This document shows, one piece after another, positions 1-11,122 of a stretch of DNA of 64,000 nucleotides (position 1 is the first letter of the stretch; the number at the start of each line of letters is the position of its first letter). Below the pieces are notes generated by a model. The model saw only the letters and a program-made list of their open reading frames with translations, was not told where the DNA came from and ran no database searches. The position numbers were made by a program, and so were the translations under genes. Source of the DNA: Irpex lacteus (taxonomy: Eukaryota; Basidiomycota; Agaricomycetes; Polyporales; Irpicaceae); NCBI GenBank assembly GCA_001986395.2, contig MQVO02000007.1:310001-374000 (forward strand), written 5' to 3'.

Positions 1-17
1 ATGTAGACAATTCTCAG

Positions 18-1211
18 TTCGCCGAAACATATTCCCAGAGACGCGTTGGATGACCTGAGAACGCGCCTTGAGAGTATCTTCGACCGGAGCATCGTTATTC
101 GCGATCGAAAACAGGCCATTTCAATAAGTTTGGACGATTCGCTCATGGAATGCTTCGCAAACCTCTCGCCCAAGGCCCGTGATGAAGAGTTTGAAGACCT
201 CGTCTATTTTATTCTAGACCTCTATCAGTTCCACGGTTTTCCGATCGCAACCGCGGAACTTGATATAGACCAGGTAGTGATTGACTTCCGCTCTGCGCTT
301 GAAGACCATGCTGCGAAATATCGTGGGCGTATCATTCCTCAGCCGGACTCACATATGTTCCTTGTATTGGACAAGAATGTACAGGGGATTCCTTGGGAAT
401 CCATCCCCATCTTACGAGGTCAAAGCGTTAGCCGTATTCCTAGCATGGACTTCCTACTGGACCGTCTCCGCTATGCCAAGAACGTGCGAGGGCAGAGTGA
501 TAGGCCTATCGACAGACTAGTCGTCAACCCCCGTGAAACGTTCTTCGTTCTCAACCCTAGTGGTGACTTGAAGAATACAGAAGGACGCTTCGTGAACTGG
601 CTTCAGGATATGAAACAAGTCGGGTGGTCTGGTATCGTTGGCAAAGTTCCGAGCGAACTACAATTTGCAGACGCGCTCATCACGAAGGACTTGCTGATGT
701 GAGTACACGAGCGTGTAACATGATGGGCTATAACTAACAACCTTCTCAGTTACTTTGGTCATGGCGGTGCCGAGCAATACATTCGCTCACGGAAAGTCAG
801 ACATCTCCCGAGATGCGCGGCGACCATGCTCTGGGGGTGCTCATCTGGAGAGCTGAAGGAGATGGGTGACTTTGATCGCGCAGGAACTCCGTATAATTAC
901 ATGCTTGCAGGCTGGTCAGTCACTTACTTTTCTTCACATTGTGAGGCTTACACTCACTCTTGTACGATAGCCCTACTCTGGTCGCAAACTTATGGGACGT
1001 CACAGATAGAGATATCGACAAGTTTTCCCAAAGCGTGTTCGACAAGATGCATCTGACCGCTGACGCCGTTGGTGCCTGGAATCTGCATACGGCCGGCGAC
1101 CAAGATCGAACCTCCATTGTCACAGCAGTCGCTGAATCAAGAGATGCGTGTAAACTCAAGTACCTCACCGGCGCCGCTCCTATTATCTACGGAATTCCAT
1201 TCTACCTCTAG
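18..1211 (+). CDS. ESP1: Separase (Esp1/Cut1), C-terminal protease part, 5' truncated
   Basis: Separase is the caspase-like cysteine protease that cleaves cohesin at anaphase. The window holds only the C-terminal catalytic part, about 361 residues; the rest lies off the left edge. Position 17 looks like an acceptor (TTCTCAG), so the first exon here starts at 18. Exons are 18-698, 750-914 and 971-1211; both internal introns are GT-AG and keep frame. The catalytic dyad is visible: His in YFGHGGAEQY at the start of exon 2 and Cys in LWGCSSGEL about 30 residues on. Also present are the family blocks LDKNVQGIPWESIP, FVLNPSGDLKNTE and VANLWDVTDRDID. No break is seen, so the gene appears functional. 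The 3' neighbour is a LysM gene on the same strand. Identification is firm; only the upstream extent is unknown. Confidence 0.95.
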
Positions 1212-1909
1212 ACTCTGTTTTTCGATGTATGGTTGTATATCTAGTTTTGTGCCTGTATCACTGTCCCACTATCATGTCTCAGCTATCATTCACACTCACG
1301 TCTCACAACATCATTGTCAAAGTTGCTTCGATGAATCGTGCTGCCGTCCCTATATCGGACTCGTCTGCTAGAGCGGTTGATGTAAGGAGCTTTACGATGC
1401 GCAGCCGCTTCCTTGCTCTCCATACGATGATCCATTGGCCACGCAGGTAGGACTCCGACTCTTGGAGGTGCACGTTTTGCCCCTGTACAAGCATTTTCGA
1501 GCTCATTCAGATCACTGTGACCATATTAGTTGAATACACACGAGCTGCCTCCGAGGTCACCGACCGTCTTCGGGAGAGGCGCGGGTATGTTTTCTGACAT
1601 AGAGATTCACAATTTTCTGCCATTGAATCTTGCCACGGTACAGACCAGTAAGTAGCCGATTGTACGTAAGTTAATTCTTTGTGCATAGCTCATTCCCAGA
1701 GCACATTTTTGATAGCGAGTTCCGCACCTTGTCCGTTCGTTCGTTTTCGATGACCTCGGCGCCGTGCAATGCGCGATGGACGCCTCACTTTAGGCCTGGA
1801 AATTCATGGCCAAGCGTATAAAAGATGAGGGCAAGGGCACTAGGAGGACTTCAGCATCGGTCGCAAGTCCCCTTTGCAGACAGATCCTCTAGCTCACCTC
1901 TCAGACACC
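1212..1909. other. Intergenic, separase 3' side and LysM promoter
   Basis: No confident gene. The right end is the LysM1 promoter with a TATA box at 1817-1824 (TATAAAAG), 86 bp before the ATG. A short minus-strand reading frame at about 1270-1600 could be spliced in several ways, none convincing. Confidence 0.5.
1817..1824 (+). promoter_or_regulatory. TATA box of LysM gene 1
   Basis: TATAAAAG, about 90 bp upstream of the ATG at 1910. The LysM paralogue at 39.6-40.3 kb has a matching TATA at nearly the same distance, and the 60 bp before both ATGs are clearly alike, which supports a shared core promoter. Confidence 0.6.
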
Positions 1910-2579
1910 ATGTTCGCTCGTCGCACTCTAGTAGCTCTCGCCCTCGCCGCCGCCATCTCCGCTTGTAACGGTGTTGCTGGTAAGCAGGGTATCGTCCTCA
2001 TACTATCTAAACATATGCTTACTGGCACAATACTTGTAGTCTTGCCTCGCATGGCGGTCCCTGCTAATTGTGCCCGCGCGTACACCGTGGTTTCTGGCGA
2101 CTCCTGCAATGCTATCTCGTTCAAGGAGAGCGTATCCTCGTGAGACCCTTTTATCTGGTGCTCGCATGTATGCCAAATACTTAGTCAATATACCAGGTTC
2201 CAATTGGCTCTAGTCAACAGCGCGATCATCGACCCCGCCTGCGACAATCTCTTCCCTGGCGAGGTTAGTGGGAGCGAAACGTCAAGGAAGCACTTACTCA
2301 CAAGTTTTGTCTGTCTACAGGCCATCTGTCTTGGTCTTACCGGCCAAGATTGCGACACTGTTCGTGTGGTTGAGTCTGGTGATACCTGCCTGGCGATCGC
2401 CGCATGGGCTGGAATCCCCTTCAGTACTTTACTTGCTAACAACAAGAACGTCGATAACTCCTGCAGCAACTTAATTCCCGGGGAGGTGAGAGACTCACAT
2501 AATATTTATCTGACTCCTGCTAATACGACCTTCCCAGGTTCTTTGCGTTGCCCCCAATGTGATCCCTTACTCGATGTAA
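1910..2579 (+). CDS. Secreted protein with two LysM domains (copy 1)
   Basis: A 147-residue secreted LysM protein. LysM domains bind chitin-type glycans; small secreted forms in fungi often act at the cell wall or as chitin-masking effectors. Exons are 1910-1979, 2040-2139, 2197-2263, 2321-2485 and 2538-2579, all introns GT-AG. Residues 1-20 are a signal peptide (MFARR, then an Ala/Leu-rich core ending SAC). Domain 1 contains YTVVSGDSCNAIS and continues across an intron to FQLALVN and CDNLFPGE; domain 2 contains VRVVESGDTCLAIA, LLANNKNVDNSC and NLIPGE. Conserved cysteines suggest disulphides. The chain ends soon after domain 2 with no GPI or membrane segment. A paralogue with identical exon lengths lies at 39649-40334 on the other strand. 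Identification is firm; the biological role is inferred. Confidence 0.92.
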
Positions 2580-3010
2580 GCTCCAGCATGGCTAGAGCAG
2601 ATCATGAGCGTCCGTGAATGAATATAACACATTTGACTGGCTAAGAGATGTGGGTACGCATAACCACCAGAGCTGCCGTGAAGTAAGAATCTTCGCCACA
2701 TGAGCGCTGAACATGTGGGCCGATTACGAGAGACAAATGCTCGAGAGTGGCACAAGGCTGTCAGTTCTCCCAGTTATTTCATGGTAAGGGCAGTCATTAC
2801 CTTGTAGTCTGCGTCAGCAATCATATAAGTCGAATCGGATTGATAGAGTACTTACTTGGCCATAATATCCCCAGCACCTCATGCGATAAAAACACATGAT
2901 TCGATGATTCAATTGTGATGAGGACTTACTGTAGGTGTACAGCAGTATGCGTCAGTAATTAAGGGCGGACTGGTATCGGACGTAGATCAACGAAACTTTA
3001 AGAGTATGTC
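2580..3010. other. Intergenic between convergent LysM 1 and MED21
   Basis: Shared 3' flank of two convergent genes. No coding or structural signal seen. Confidence 0.6.
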
Positions 3011-3651
3011 TTAGCCCGGATTTTCAAGGCTATCGGGCTCGTTCAACATATTCCGGAGCACCTCAGTAATACGCTTATGAAGCCCTCCTGAGAGCATATC
3101 AGCGCGAGCAAGAAAAAGACTGCTTCGACATACGCACTCGCTCGATTAACAGCTTTCAAGTAGTCTTCATTAGCCTGAGTCATCTCTTCCTCGAGAGATT
3201 TCAGCCTCGTTGCCTAATGACCCCTAGTTAAGCTAGTGAAATGAGAAGTCTAATATCGTTGGTTTACCTGAACTTCTTCCGGCTCTGGGACAGGCAGGGC
3301 ATTTATTAGGTACTCTACTTGCTTAGCCTTCACCATTAAGTCGTGAACGAGTTCCTTCTTGTTATCTGCAAAATCCCGAACGTGGAGCAGCGTATCAACA
3401 ACACGAAATAAGATACTCTTACCCTCGAACACATCCGGTGGGTCAACTTTCTCGGGATTACGTTGTTTGGTAATTGGCACCTCGGGGCTAACTTGTGCAA
3501 AGTTTGCCTTAGAGGTTAGATAGGCAACACTATTTGACATTATCGTAAGTAGCTACGGCCGTCCCATGGTGAGATGCTATATGCACATCTGAATTGTGCA
3601 AACGAAACTGACCTGTTGAATCTCATCTTGCAGTTGTGTGATGCGATCCAT
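3011..3651 (-). CDS. MED21: Mediator subunit 21 (Med21/Srb7)
   Basis: Med21 is a small coiled-coil subunit of the Mediator middle module, paired with Med7, acting in RNA polymerase II transcription. Exons read on the minus strand: 3613-3651, 3268-3552, 3138-3213, 3011-3087; together 158 residues, close to the usual fungal length. The start is fixed by the family N-terminus MDRITQLQDEIQQ, which fills the whole first exon and joins LLTIMSNSVAYL. Middle blocks include ILFRVVDTLLHVRDFADNKK and VEYLINALPVPEPEE, as in Srb7 proteins; the C-terminal part (LKSLEEEMTQANEDYLKAVNRA) is heptad-like, consistent with coiled coil. All introns are GT-AG. It is convergent with LysM 1. No oddity seen; assignment rests on overall family pattern. 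Confidence 0.9.
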
Positions 3652-4772
3652 ATGAGACAATTCCTGCAGCATGACGCTGCTTTCGCGAGCAGTCCTTTGC
3701 CAAAGCGACTGCGGTAGTGGTAGCACAAACGAAGTATAAAGAGGCCGCACTGGGACTCGAACTTCTCTCCCAGGGCGTCATTACCATCACCGGCAAACTC
3801 CGACACGTATAAGAGGGCGCTTCTCAGTCAGAGTTTTCTTTATGATTAACCCTCACCACGGCTTTCGTCTTTGTGGCAAAGCAACTCTTTCTGTTCTGCT
3901 ACGACATGGCTGGGGTATGCTGGAGGGGGAAGAAGAATACTAGAGCTCAATTAAGCCGGAGCGCATCCTACCGTTGTGACCACCTCTCCGTATGGAAGGT
4001 CGGAATAGGAAGTGCTTGACTATGCGGCTCGTACATTTCTATCGTATCTTGTATATATTGGTGTTGAATACAGTAATCGTTTGACTAGCCCAAACCAGTT
4101 TTGACCATGCCACTAATGAATGGCTCGCTCAACGAGCAGCAATGTATTAACTCAATGACGACGTTCAGCTTGATATGTCCAGTTTACTCCCAGAATTCTT
4201 TCACCCTTTGTCAATCTAGCCATACCGCAGTGATCAATTTTTAGCTTGTAGGGCTTACTCTGCCTAGCAGGTACGAGCACTTGCAAACTTAAAGCACTTA
4301 TCGAAGAACTAACCGACGGCGACATAATCAGGTACGAAAGATGTTTAGATTCCCTTTGCCTGTTCTTCTCATATTATTCCACCTAGAATGTAGACAAGGC
4401 ACCGGATGCTGAGGCTCTGTTTGACACTTATTCATGGATGTAGGCTATACGAAAGGCTACGAGCAAACGATTGTGACAACGGAGCCTTCGAAGTTTGAGC
4501 GAGGTGACTATGTAAACACGGCCAAATACTCAACTGCGGGCGCTATATCGTCGACATCAGCGGCCACACCGACTTCATTGCTTCCCAACAGCGATGCTCG
4601 ATGCAAGGTCAGTAGCTAGTCAATCTTATGAGATGATACACTGAAAACTTATCTATGCTCCTACCAGCCAGTTGTCTACTTCTCGGCCGTGAGTTCCATC
4701 GTATGCTTTGTTAACTTGGTGCTTATGCTGCAATATAAACTGACTTGACTGTCATAGTTAACTTTTAATAAT
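3652..4772. other. Intergenic, MED21 upstream region
   Basis: Holds the MED21 promoter. Only short reading frames are present (for example 4434-4619 +), with no family resemblance and no convincing splice partners. Confidence 0.5.
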
Positions 4773-6327
4773 ATGCCAGTCAATGTCGATGTATACCACC
4801 TCATATTCCAGTTACTTCAAGACAACAGTGACACACTTGCTCTCACGTCGACCTGCCATGCCCTACGGCATTGCAGAGTGCGCTATGTGCTGCAGAGGAC
4901 CATCCACTTGAACACGACGAACAAGCTGGTCTCTTTTTGTTCATTCATGGACAGAGATCCTGAGCGGAGATTCGGGCTAGTCAAGAAATGCCTGCGATTT
5001 TCTGAAGGGATCACGGCGTTGGACAGTCCCACGACGGTTGAAACGCAACTTATCGCCTACATACTCGAACGCGCGACGTCACTTGAGGAATTCGAATTCT
5101 ATGCAGCTTATCCTGTCGCAAGGCTACAACCCGTAATATTCGGAGCCCTTGGCAATCTGTGTGCGCTGAAGGAGCTCACACTATATTTTCACAGGGCCCC
5201 GTTGTGCGAACAGTTCCTCTTGGCTCTTCCTCTCGGCAGCCTCACCAAAGTGGCCTTGGAGGGTGATGCTAACCACTTCCGCGAAGAAAATGCAATGCGC
5301 TACGAGCCATTGGCTGTTCTCCCCGCTTCTACGAAACCCTCGAACAAGACATGATCGTTGGATACTTACAGTTACCACCCGGCCTGTGCATAACTTTTGA
5401 ATGCGCACGGGTGTGGAGACTACATGTTGACCAGCAACAGGACCCTGCGAGGCATGCATGGTCCATCAGGTCGCTGATACAGACTTTTCCAAATATACGG
5501 GAACTATACCTTGACACGTATTACTTAGACTGGGCTGCAGATGAAGATCGTCAAAGGAATATCGACGCACAGCTGTACCGACAGTAGGACCACCTGGAGT
5601 ATGTCTCGGGCCGTACCGAAGAGCTGTATCTTTTGGGGTTGAAAGGGACGGTCGGGAGATCTTATAGGAGAAGTTATGCAGCTGGTGAAACCTGTGAAGC
5701 TTGCATTCCATCGATTCGACGAGGACTTTGAATACACGATCTCGGAGAATATACTTGGTTATCCCTACTTCCAGGATCTACTTTCCCCAATGTATCACAG
5801 CCTGTACGCGTTGAACCTCGAACTCTCGATATATATAACAGCGGGCCCACTCACGGAGTGTCCAGAATCACTTCGTGCTTCTCTCGTACGTGTCATTCCA
5901 GAGGTCCTCTCATCCTCCAAGGATCAGTACTGATCACTATCCAATTATTTTCACGTAGGACGACCTTATCTTATCCCTCAAGAACTGCCCCTCTCTAGCC
6001 GAGCTGAAACTGGGGATGTGTCAATGTGGTCTCCAGGCAGTGTCGATGAAGACCCCGCGCAAAGATGAAGATTGGCCGGACGTCCTTGACGAGATCTGTC
6101 CGGACGTTTATGCTCGTCGTTGTATGATGGCTGCGATTGCGCTCGAGGAGTTTGTATTCGAGGGACCTGCCGGTCGCATGGGGGAGGAAGAGATTGATAA
6201 ATGGTACTGGCGCATTGACATGCTACCGGGTGGCAAGAGAACGATCCGCCGTACGGAAAGGTGAGCCTGCTTTCAAGAATTGCATCGAAACTCGGAAGGC
6301 AAGCTGACTGCCAGTATACGGCTCTAG
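4773..6327 (+). pseudogene. Decayed F-box/LRR-like protein gene
   Basis: Reads like the F-box plus leucine-rich-repeat proteins that are numerous in Agaricomycetes: it opens with MPVNVDVYHLIFQLLQD and TSTCHALR (F-box-like) and continues with leucine-rich blocks such as LGNLCALKELTLYF and FPNIRELYLD. The frame is broken at least three times. Near 5310-5330 the reading shifts from LAVLP to a frame giving FYETLEQDM; an in-frame TAG stands at 5585-5587 between QLYRQ and DHLEYV; a second shift lies near 5650. No GT-AG intron explains these. The downstream part is still spliceable: introns 5887-5958 and 6261-6314 keep frame to a stop at 6325-6327. Either a young pseudogene or a region with several sequence errors. 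F-box membership is an inference from pattern only. Confidence 0.6.
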
Positions 6328-6792
6328 ACCGTCGGAGGATTTCTTCTTCGCTCATGAGAACGAAAATCGTCAAGGATACAATGGTGATGTATTAGTTACC
6401 CTCGGACAGGTTGAAAGGCAGTGAAGGGTATCGTAGGCATGGATCTGTTACGAGTAGTAAGTGCTGATAGTTTGTACTTGGAATTTCGTATGCGGACTTT
6501 GCTGTCCCAATTTAAGTCCCTCAAGTTATAAGATTTGCGGACTAATCGTAGTACAGCTTCAACTCCAAGTTCAACTTCCAGCGTCGATTTCAGACATCCA
6601 ATCGTTGATGGGCCATGGTCGTACAAACACAACCAAACATGGTCTGCTGAGCTCTACACGTGATGATCTAAATACTAGCGCCCCGAGGTTTCTGAGCGCT
6701 TACTCAGCTTGCCTCCTCCCGCCAAGTAGGACACTGTCTTTGCCTTTACATCTCGAAGACACTCCTCTTTTCAGACAACTTTAGTGCAAGAC
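6328..6792. other. Intergenic, RTF2 upstream region
   Basis: Nothing recognisable apart from being the RTF2 promoter region. Confidence 0.5.
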
Positions 6793-7915
6793 ATGGGTAA
6801 TGATGGAGGAAGTATCCCAGATAGGCGGGACTTGGTGAAAACTAGGCCAAAGGTGAGTATATGCATTGCTCAATTCAGCCACCGGCTCATGTGCTCGTAG
6901 GCAGAACAAGCGGACAAGGCTAATCAGACGAAAGCAAGGTGGTTCTTCTGCGCTCTGTCCAAGGTAGTTACAATGTCTATTTGCTTCAATTTTGGATCTA
7001 ATTTGCTATCCAGCGGCCGTTGCAAGAGCCTATCGTGTCTTGTGCGCTAGGAAAGCTGTATAACAAGGACGCCATCATTGAATATCTGCTTGACAAATCT
7101 GCGTACGGTGACGGAGAGGATATATGTGGGCATATAAGATCATTAAAGGTGTGTTCTCGTCTGTCATTAATGTTGCGCACGATGGCTCATGCGACAAGTA
7201 GGATGTTAAGACTCTAAAGCTTACTCCTAATGCCGCATATACCAGAGGCCAGAGTGATGAGTCGACTGAGAGAGCGCAGTTTATCTGCCCTCTTAACTTG
7301 AAGGAAATGAACGGTTCACAGCCCTTTGTCTTCCTTTGGACCTGTGGCTGTGTATTCTCTCAGGCCGGCTTGCGCGCAGTATCAAGCACTCCACCTCCGA
7401 AGGACGACTCTGGTAAGCTGGAAGACGCCAAGGACACGGGCATCACAGACTCAGGTCCTCAGCTTGATATCTGTCCACAATGCGCGACGAAATACAACCG
7501 AGCCGAAGACGTCATGTTACTCAATCCTCCGGAGGAGCAACTCAATGACCTAATTGTCGCTATGTACAAGAGGCGTGCATCCGAGCCGGTGAAGGCGAAA
7601 GGGAAGAAACGTAAGGGTGCAGTCGCTACATCTGACTCCGTGGAGCCTCCGACCAAGAAGAAGAATGCTTCTGGGTCGCCTGCGCCAACTATCAACCCTA
7701 ATATGGCTTCAGCGAGCAGAGCCGTCGCTAGTAGCCTGGCACAGGAAGAGGCGAAGCGGAAGGCGAACATGAGCGATGCCGTGAAATCGTTATATGGCCC
7801 CAAGGATGGTGTCAAGAAGAAACAGACCTTCATGACCATGAACACATTTACACGAGTGAGTTGTCGACATCGTCTGAGGCGATCAAGTGCTGACGAAACC
7901 AACCAGTACGCCTAA
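6793..7915 (+). CDS. RTF2: Replication termination factor 2 homologue (Rtf2)
   Basis: Rtf2 is a nuclear protein with a degenerate RING-like domain; in fission yeast it supports site-specific fork arrest at RTS1, and the human homologue acts at stalled forks. Exons: 6793-6852, 6901-6963, 7014-7148, 7202-7855, 7907-7915; total 306 residues, introns GT-AG. The start is secured by MGNDGGSIPDRRDLVKTRPK, the family N-terminus (human MGCDGGTIPKRHELVK). Further family blocks: WFFCALSK, EPIVSCALGKLYNKDAIIEYLLDKSA, then the RING-like region with FICPL, EMNG, FLWTCGCVFS and CPQCATKY. The C-terminal half is basic and low complexity (GKKRKG, PTKKKN), typical of the family's disordered tail. The last exon codes only Tyr-Ala before the stop. 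Identification is firm. Confidence 0.95.
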
Positions 7916-8964
7916 TTTTCTTTTCGATCAAGCCGTTGTGTAGCATATTATTGGATCTGTATTATACTTGCTCTTTTTCACTAAGTTTGACTTTGGGATA
8001 CGCCCGAGCTTCCACAATATTCCGTTACCGTTCGGATCCAAACTCTGTCTGGTGGTCTCAGGCATGGCATTTTCCTCCTCCATCGACGGTCGACGTCACT
8101 AAAGCGTTCACTAGATCCTTATTGAGAGCAGGTCGCTATGCAAACCACCGTCAATCATATATTGGAGTCTTTATATGTATCAAGTTACACAATTCACACA
8201 AGCAGCGCGAAGGTGCTATCCATCCATCTTCAATACATGCGCTCAATCAATTGGGGACCTTTTACACACATTCATGTAAGATGGCCCTCTCTCCTCTCTC
8301 TACCAGCTCGCTCAGCGGTGATCTCAATCCATATTGTTCCGAAGCTAACTCCGGACTTTACTTGCGGAGACACATTTGACGCACGGCCGGTCTCGGAAAG
8401 TCCATACACATTCCTCGAAACATTGAGAGCGGCCAGTGCTTCGTCCGTATCCGTAAATTCCTGCGCATATCAGCCAATGCACAGTCATCCTTATACATGT
8501 TCCAGCGTGCTGAGGTGTTAGCGCGGTTGACTGTATTGCGGAGGAGCATAATCCACGATACCAAGCTACAACCACCGGCACTCGCAGACTCCAACGTATC
8601 ATTCCGTGACTGGCCACGAACATGAATTCATTCAAACCATGCTTCGGCTACACGGTGCCCCTCTCCCGTCATTGTCCTGGTTTCGCCTTACTTACTAAAG
8701 TCTCTTTCATTTGATGTGTTTAGAATGCTAAGCGTGCAGAGTGAGATTCAGACTCAGATAAGGCCTTCCGAGCTGCCTTCAACACTATCTGCAGCCGCAC
8801 TTATGTGCAATGACATACCGGTGATTTCTTTGTCCCGCCAGTCGGTGTTCATTATCATACACGCCCTCGAGTACGGTCCAGTATATATAACCACCTATAC
8901 CTTGGGCATACCGTAGCTCAGCAAAGCACTTCACAGCCGTCAAATCTCACATCCTCATACTACC
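7916..8964. other. Intergenic, RTF2 3' side and cyclase promoter
   Basis: No gene supported. Several short overlapping frames exist on both strands without protein-like features. The right end carries a TATA box for the gene at 8965. Confidence 0.5.
8882..8890 (+). promoter_or_regulatory. TATA box of the HAD-like terpene cyclase gene
   Basis: TATATATAA about 75 bp before the ATG at 8965, a usual distance for fungal TATA promoters. Confidence 0.5.
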
Positions 8965-10572
8965 ATGGCTGTTACTGACGCGGTTATCCTTCCCCGCTGC
9001 CGCACAATCATCATGGACATCGGAGACGTTCTAGTCACCATGTCCCTCAACACTACCACTACCATTCCTCCGAAAACCCTCCGCGCCATCCTTTCCTCTC
9101 CTACCTGGGCTGCATACGAGTGTGGCAGACTGACCGAGTCAGAATGCTACCACCTTGTCGCTGAAGAATATGCGCTTGGTGTGGAAGAGGTTACCCGTGC
9201 CTTCAACCAAGACGTCCGCGGCTCCATCACACTCAATCAACCACTCTTCGCCTTCCTTCGCCAGCTCAAAGGCGAGCTTGGCCCTTCCCTTCGACTTTGT
9301 GTGATGTCCAACATCTCCCAGTCAGACATCGACCTCATAGCCGCGAAACACCCCAAAGAATGGTCACTCTTTGACGACCTCTTCCCCTCCTGCAGGGTGG
9401 GCGTCCGAAAGCCGAGCCTCAGCTACTATCAGCAAGTACTAGAAATCATAGGTGGCGACCCTAAGGATACCGTGTTCGTCGACGACAAGGCGGAGCATGT
9501 CATGGTCGCACAATCCTTTGGAATGCGCGGCGTTGTTTATAGCCAGCTGGAGGACTTCCGTAGAGCGATTCGCTCTCTTACGTGCGATCCTATCCGGAGG
9601 GGCATCGACTTCCTGCGTACTCATACGTGTGGATTCGACTTTGCGGCATCAGGCATGCTGGGCTTCATAGATGGCCTCACCCTCTTACTAGCTCAAGACG
9701 GCCTCAAGGAAAAGTGAGGGGTTTCCTAATCATCATGAACGGCTACTAACTGTTGCTATCACTTATCAGAGGCTTCGTAGGTCCTACGAATCTATCACAC
9801 CAACATCAAATTCCATTGCCGTCTGGTCCGTCTTTAAACTTTATCGTGCCAATTTCAGTCCTGACGGATGTGTCATTTCCTAGCGTCACTGGCGAATGTG
9901 GATACAACTGCTCTCATGCTGTTCCATGAAGCGCAACAGCAAGATCAGAAATTCCTGCACGCCACTTTGGACGCAGTTCTCGAGCATCGCGACGACGACG
10001 GGATCATCCGAGTGCGTTCCATAGATCTTATGCCACTCATGGAACTAATATGATGTTATTCACAGACCTTCGTTGACACACGATGCGGAAGGCTAGATCC
10101 AGTCATCTGCGCCAATGTACTGGCCTTATTCCACTTGCATGGACGCGGCTCACAGCTTAAGGACACGGAGACTTGGGTCTGTAACACATTGAGACATCGC
10201 AGTTACCTCGACGGTACACGCTACTACCCATTGCCTGAATCTTTCCTCTACTCCGTCAGCCGTCTCATCAAAGTCTGCCAAGACGGAGCCCTGAGGAAGG
10301 TCCTAGAGCCACTTCTCAAGGAGCGACTCCAAGAGCGCATCGGACTACCCTCAGACATATCTGCGCTGACCCTACGCATTGTTGCATGCGCTGCCGTCGG
10401 CATTTCACCTGCCACGGACGTTCAACAGCTGCTGTCCTTGCAGCTGGAGGATGGCTCTTGGACATCTCGGAAGATTGATCCGTCGGCTTCGAACATAGGG
10501 GGTCGGTGCATTGCGACTGCATTGGCTCTCAAAGCCGTCGGTACCGTCGTCGAGAGTAGTTCAAGTTCGTAG
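8965..10572 (+). CDS. HAD-like class II terpene cyclase (drimane-cyclase type), one apparent frameshift
   Basis: N-terminal HAD domain (about residues 1-240) followed by a terpene-cyclase beta-type domain, the arrangement of fungal cyclases such as AstC that protonate farnesyl diphosphate to drimanyl phosphate. HAD blocks: MDIGDVL (second Asp of the usual DxD absent, as expected for this class), VMSNIS, a conserved Lys in VRKPSLSYY, and VFVDDKAEH. Exons by splice signals: 8965-9713, 9770-10011, 10066-10572. C-terminal blocks include RLDPVICANVLALFHLHGRG and HRSYLDGTRYY. Exon lengths sum to 1,498 nt, one more than a multiple of three. The conflict lies at about 9890-9900: the upstream frame runs FPSVTGE, the downstream frame starts NVDTTALML, and a single extra A in GCGAATGTG would account for it, right at the catalytic DxDTT site. 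Either a young pseudogene or a base-call error. The exact product is not predictable. Confidence 0.8.
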
Positions 10573-11122
10573 TTCATCCTATTGATTCCGCCCTGAGTCT
10601 CCTGATTACCTTTCACGAAAGCGTCATAGAGTAGATTAAAGTTATCAGCGCTTACGCAATAATACCTCATTATCCAACCAAAAGAGTCCGATCACTCCGA
10701 ATCATCATGGGACTTGTTCCGAAAGTTGCCATATTCTGCATGGTCTGTTTCTGTTTGCGCAGTTCCTCTTTTCATCTCATCGCTCATCCTTGCTGTGCTT
10801 TGTGGGGAAGCTGTGGCTGGGAAGTAGCGGACGGTACCGCCAAGCTAAGAAGCCGGAATACGCCTCGGGTCCGGGCACGAGGGCATTGTGGCGTTGTATG
10901 TACCGCGGGCAAAGCTATTCTTGTGTGGGATAGAACGGCGGAAATCGCCTTTTGGAGCAGTTCTTCCCGCGCCTCGACCCCCTTGGGAGTTCTAGCGTGA
11001 CCGTGTCCATTGGGAACGGAAGCCTGGAGCTGCTTGTCCTTGTGACCAGGCGATGCGCTGATCCCGTGTTTATTTACCCTTCGCCTCCTTCTCTTTCAAC
11101 CACCACCACCTCCCACAACACG
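10573..11122. other. Intergenic, upstream of the conserved unknown gene
   Basis: An open frame at 10707-11000 (+) has no protein-like character. Otherwise only promoter sequence, with TTTATTTA at about 11069. Confidence 0.5.

Noticed and set aside
1270..1600. Possible small spliced gene on the minus strand (start MSENIPAPLPKT)
   Set aside because: Two or three different splicings give different short proteins, none resembling a known family, and it overlaps the separase 3' flank.
3740..3790. tRNA-like GGGACTCGAAC stretch
   Set aside because: The arms do not form a T-stem of the right size and no anticodon or acceptor stem can be built.
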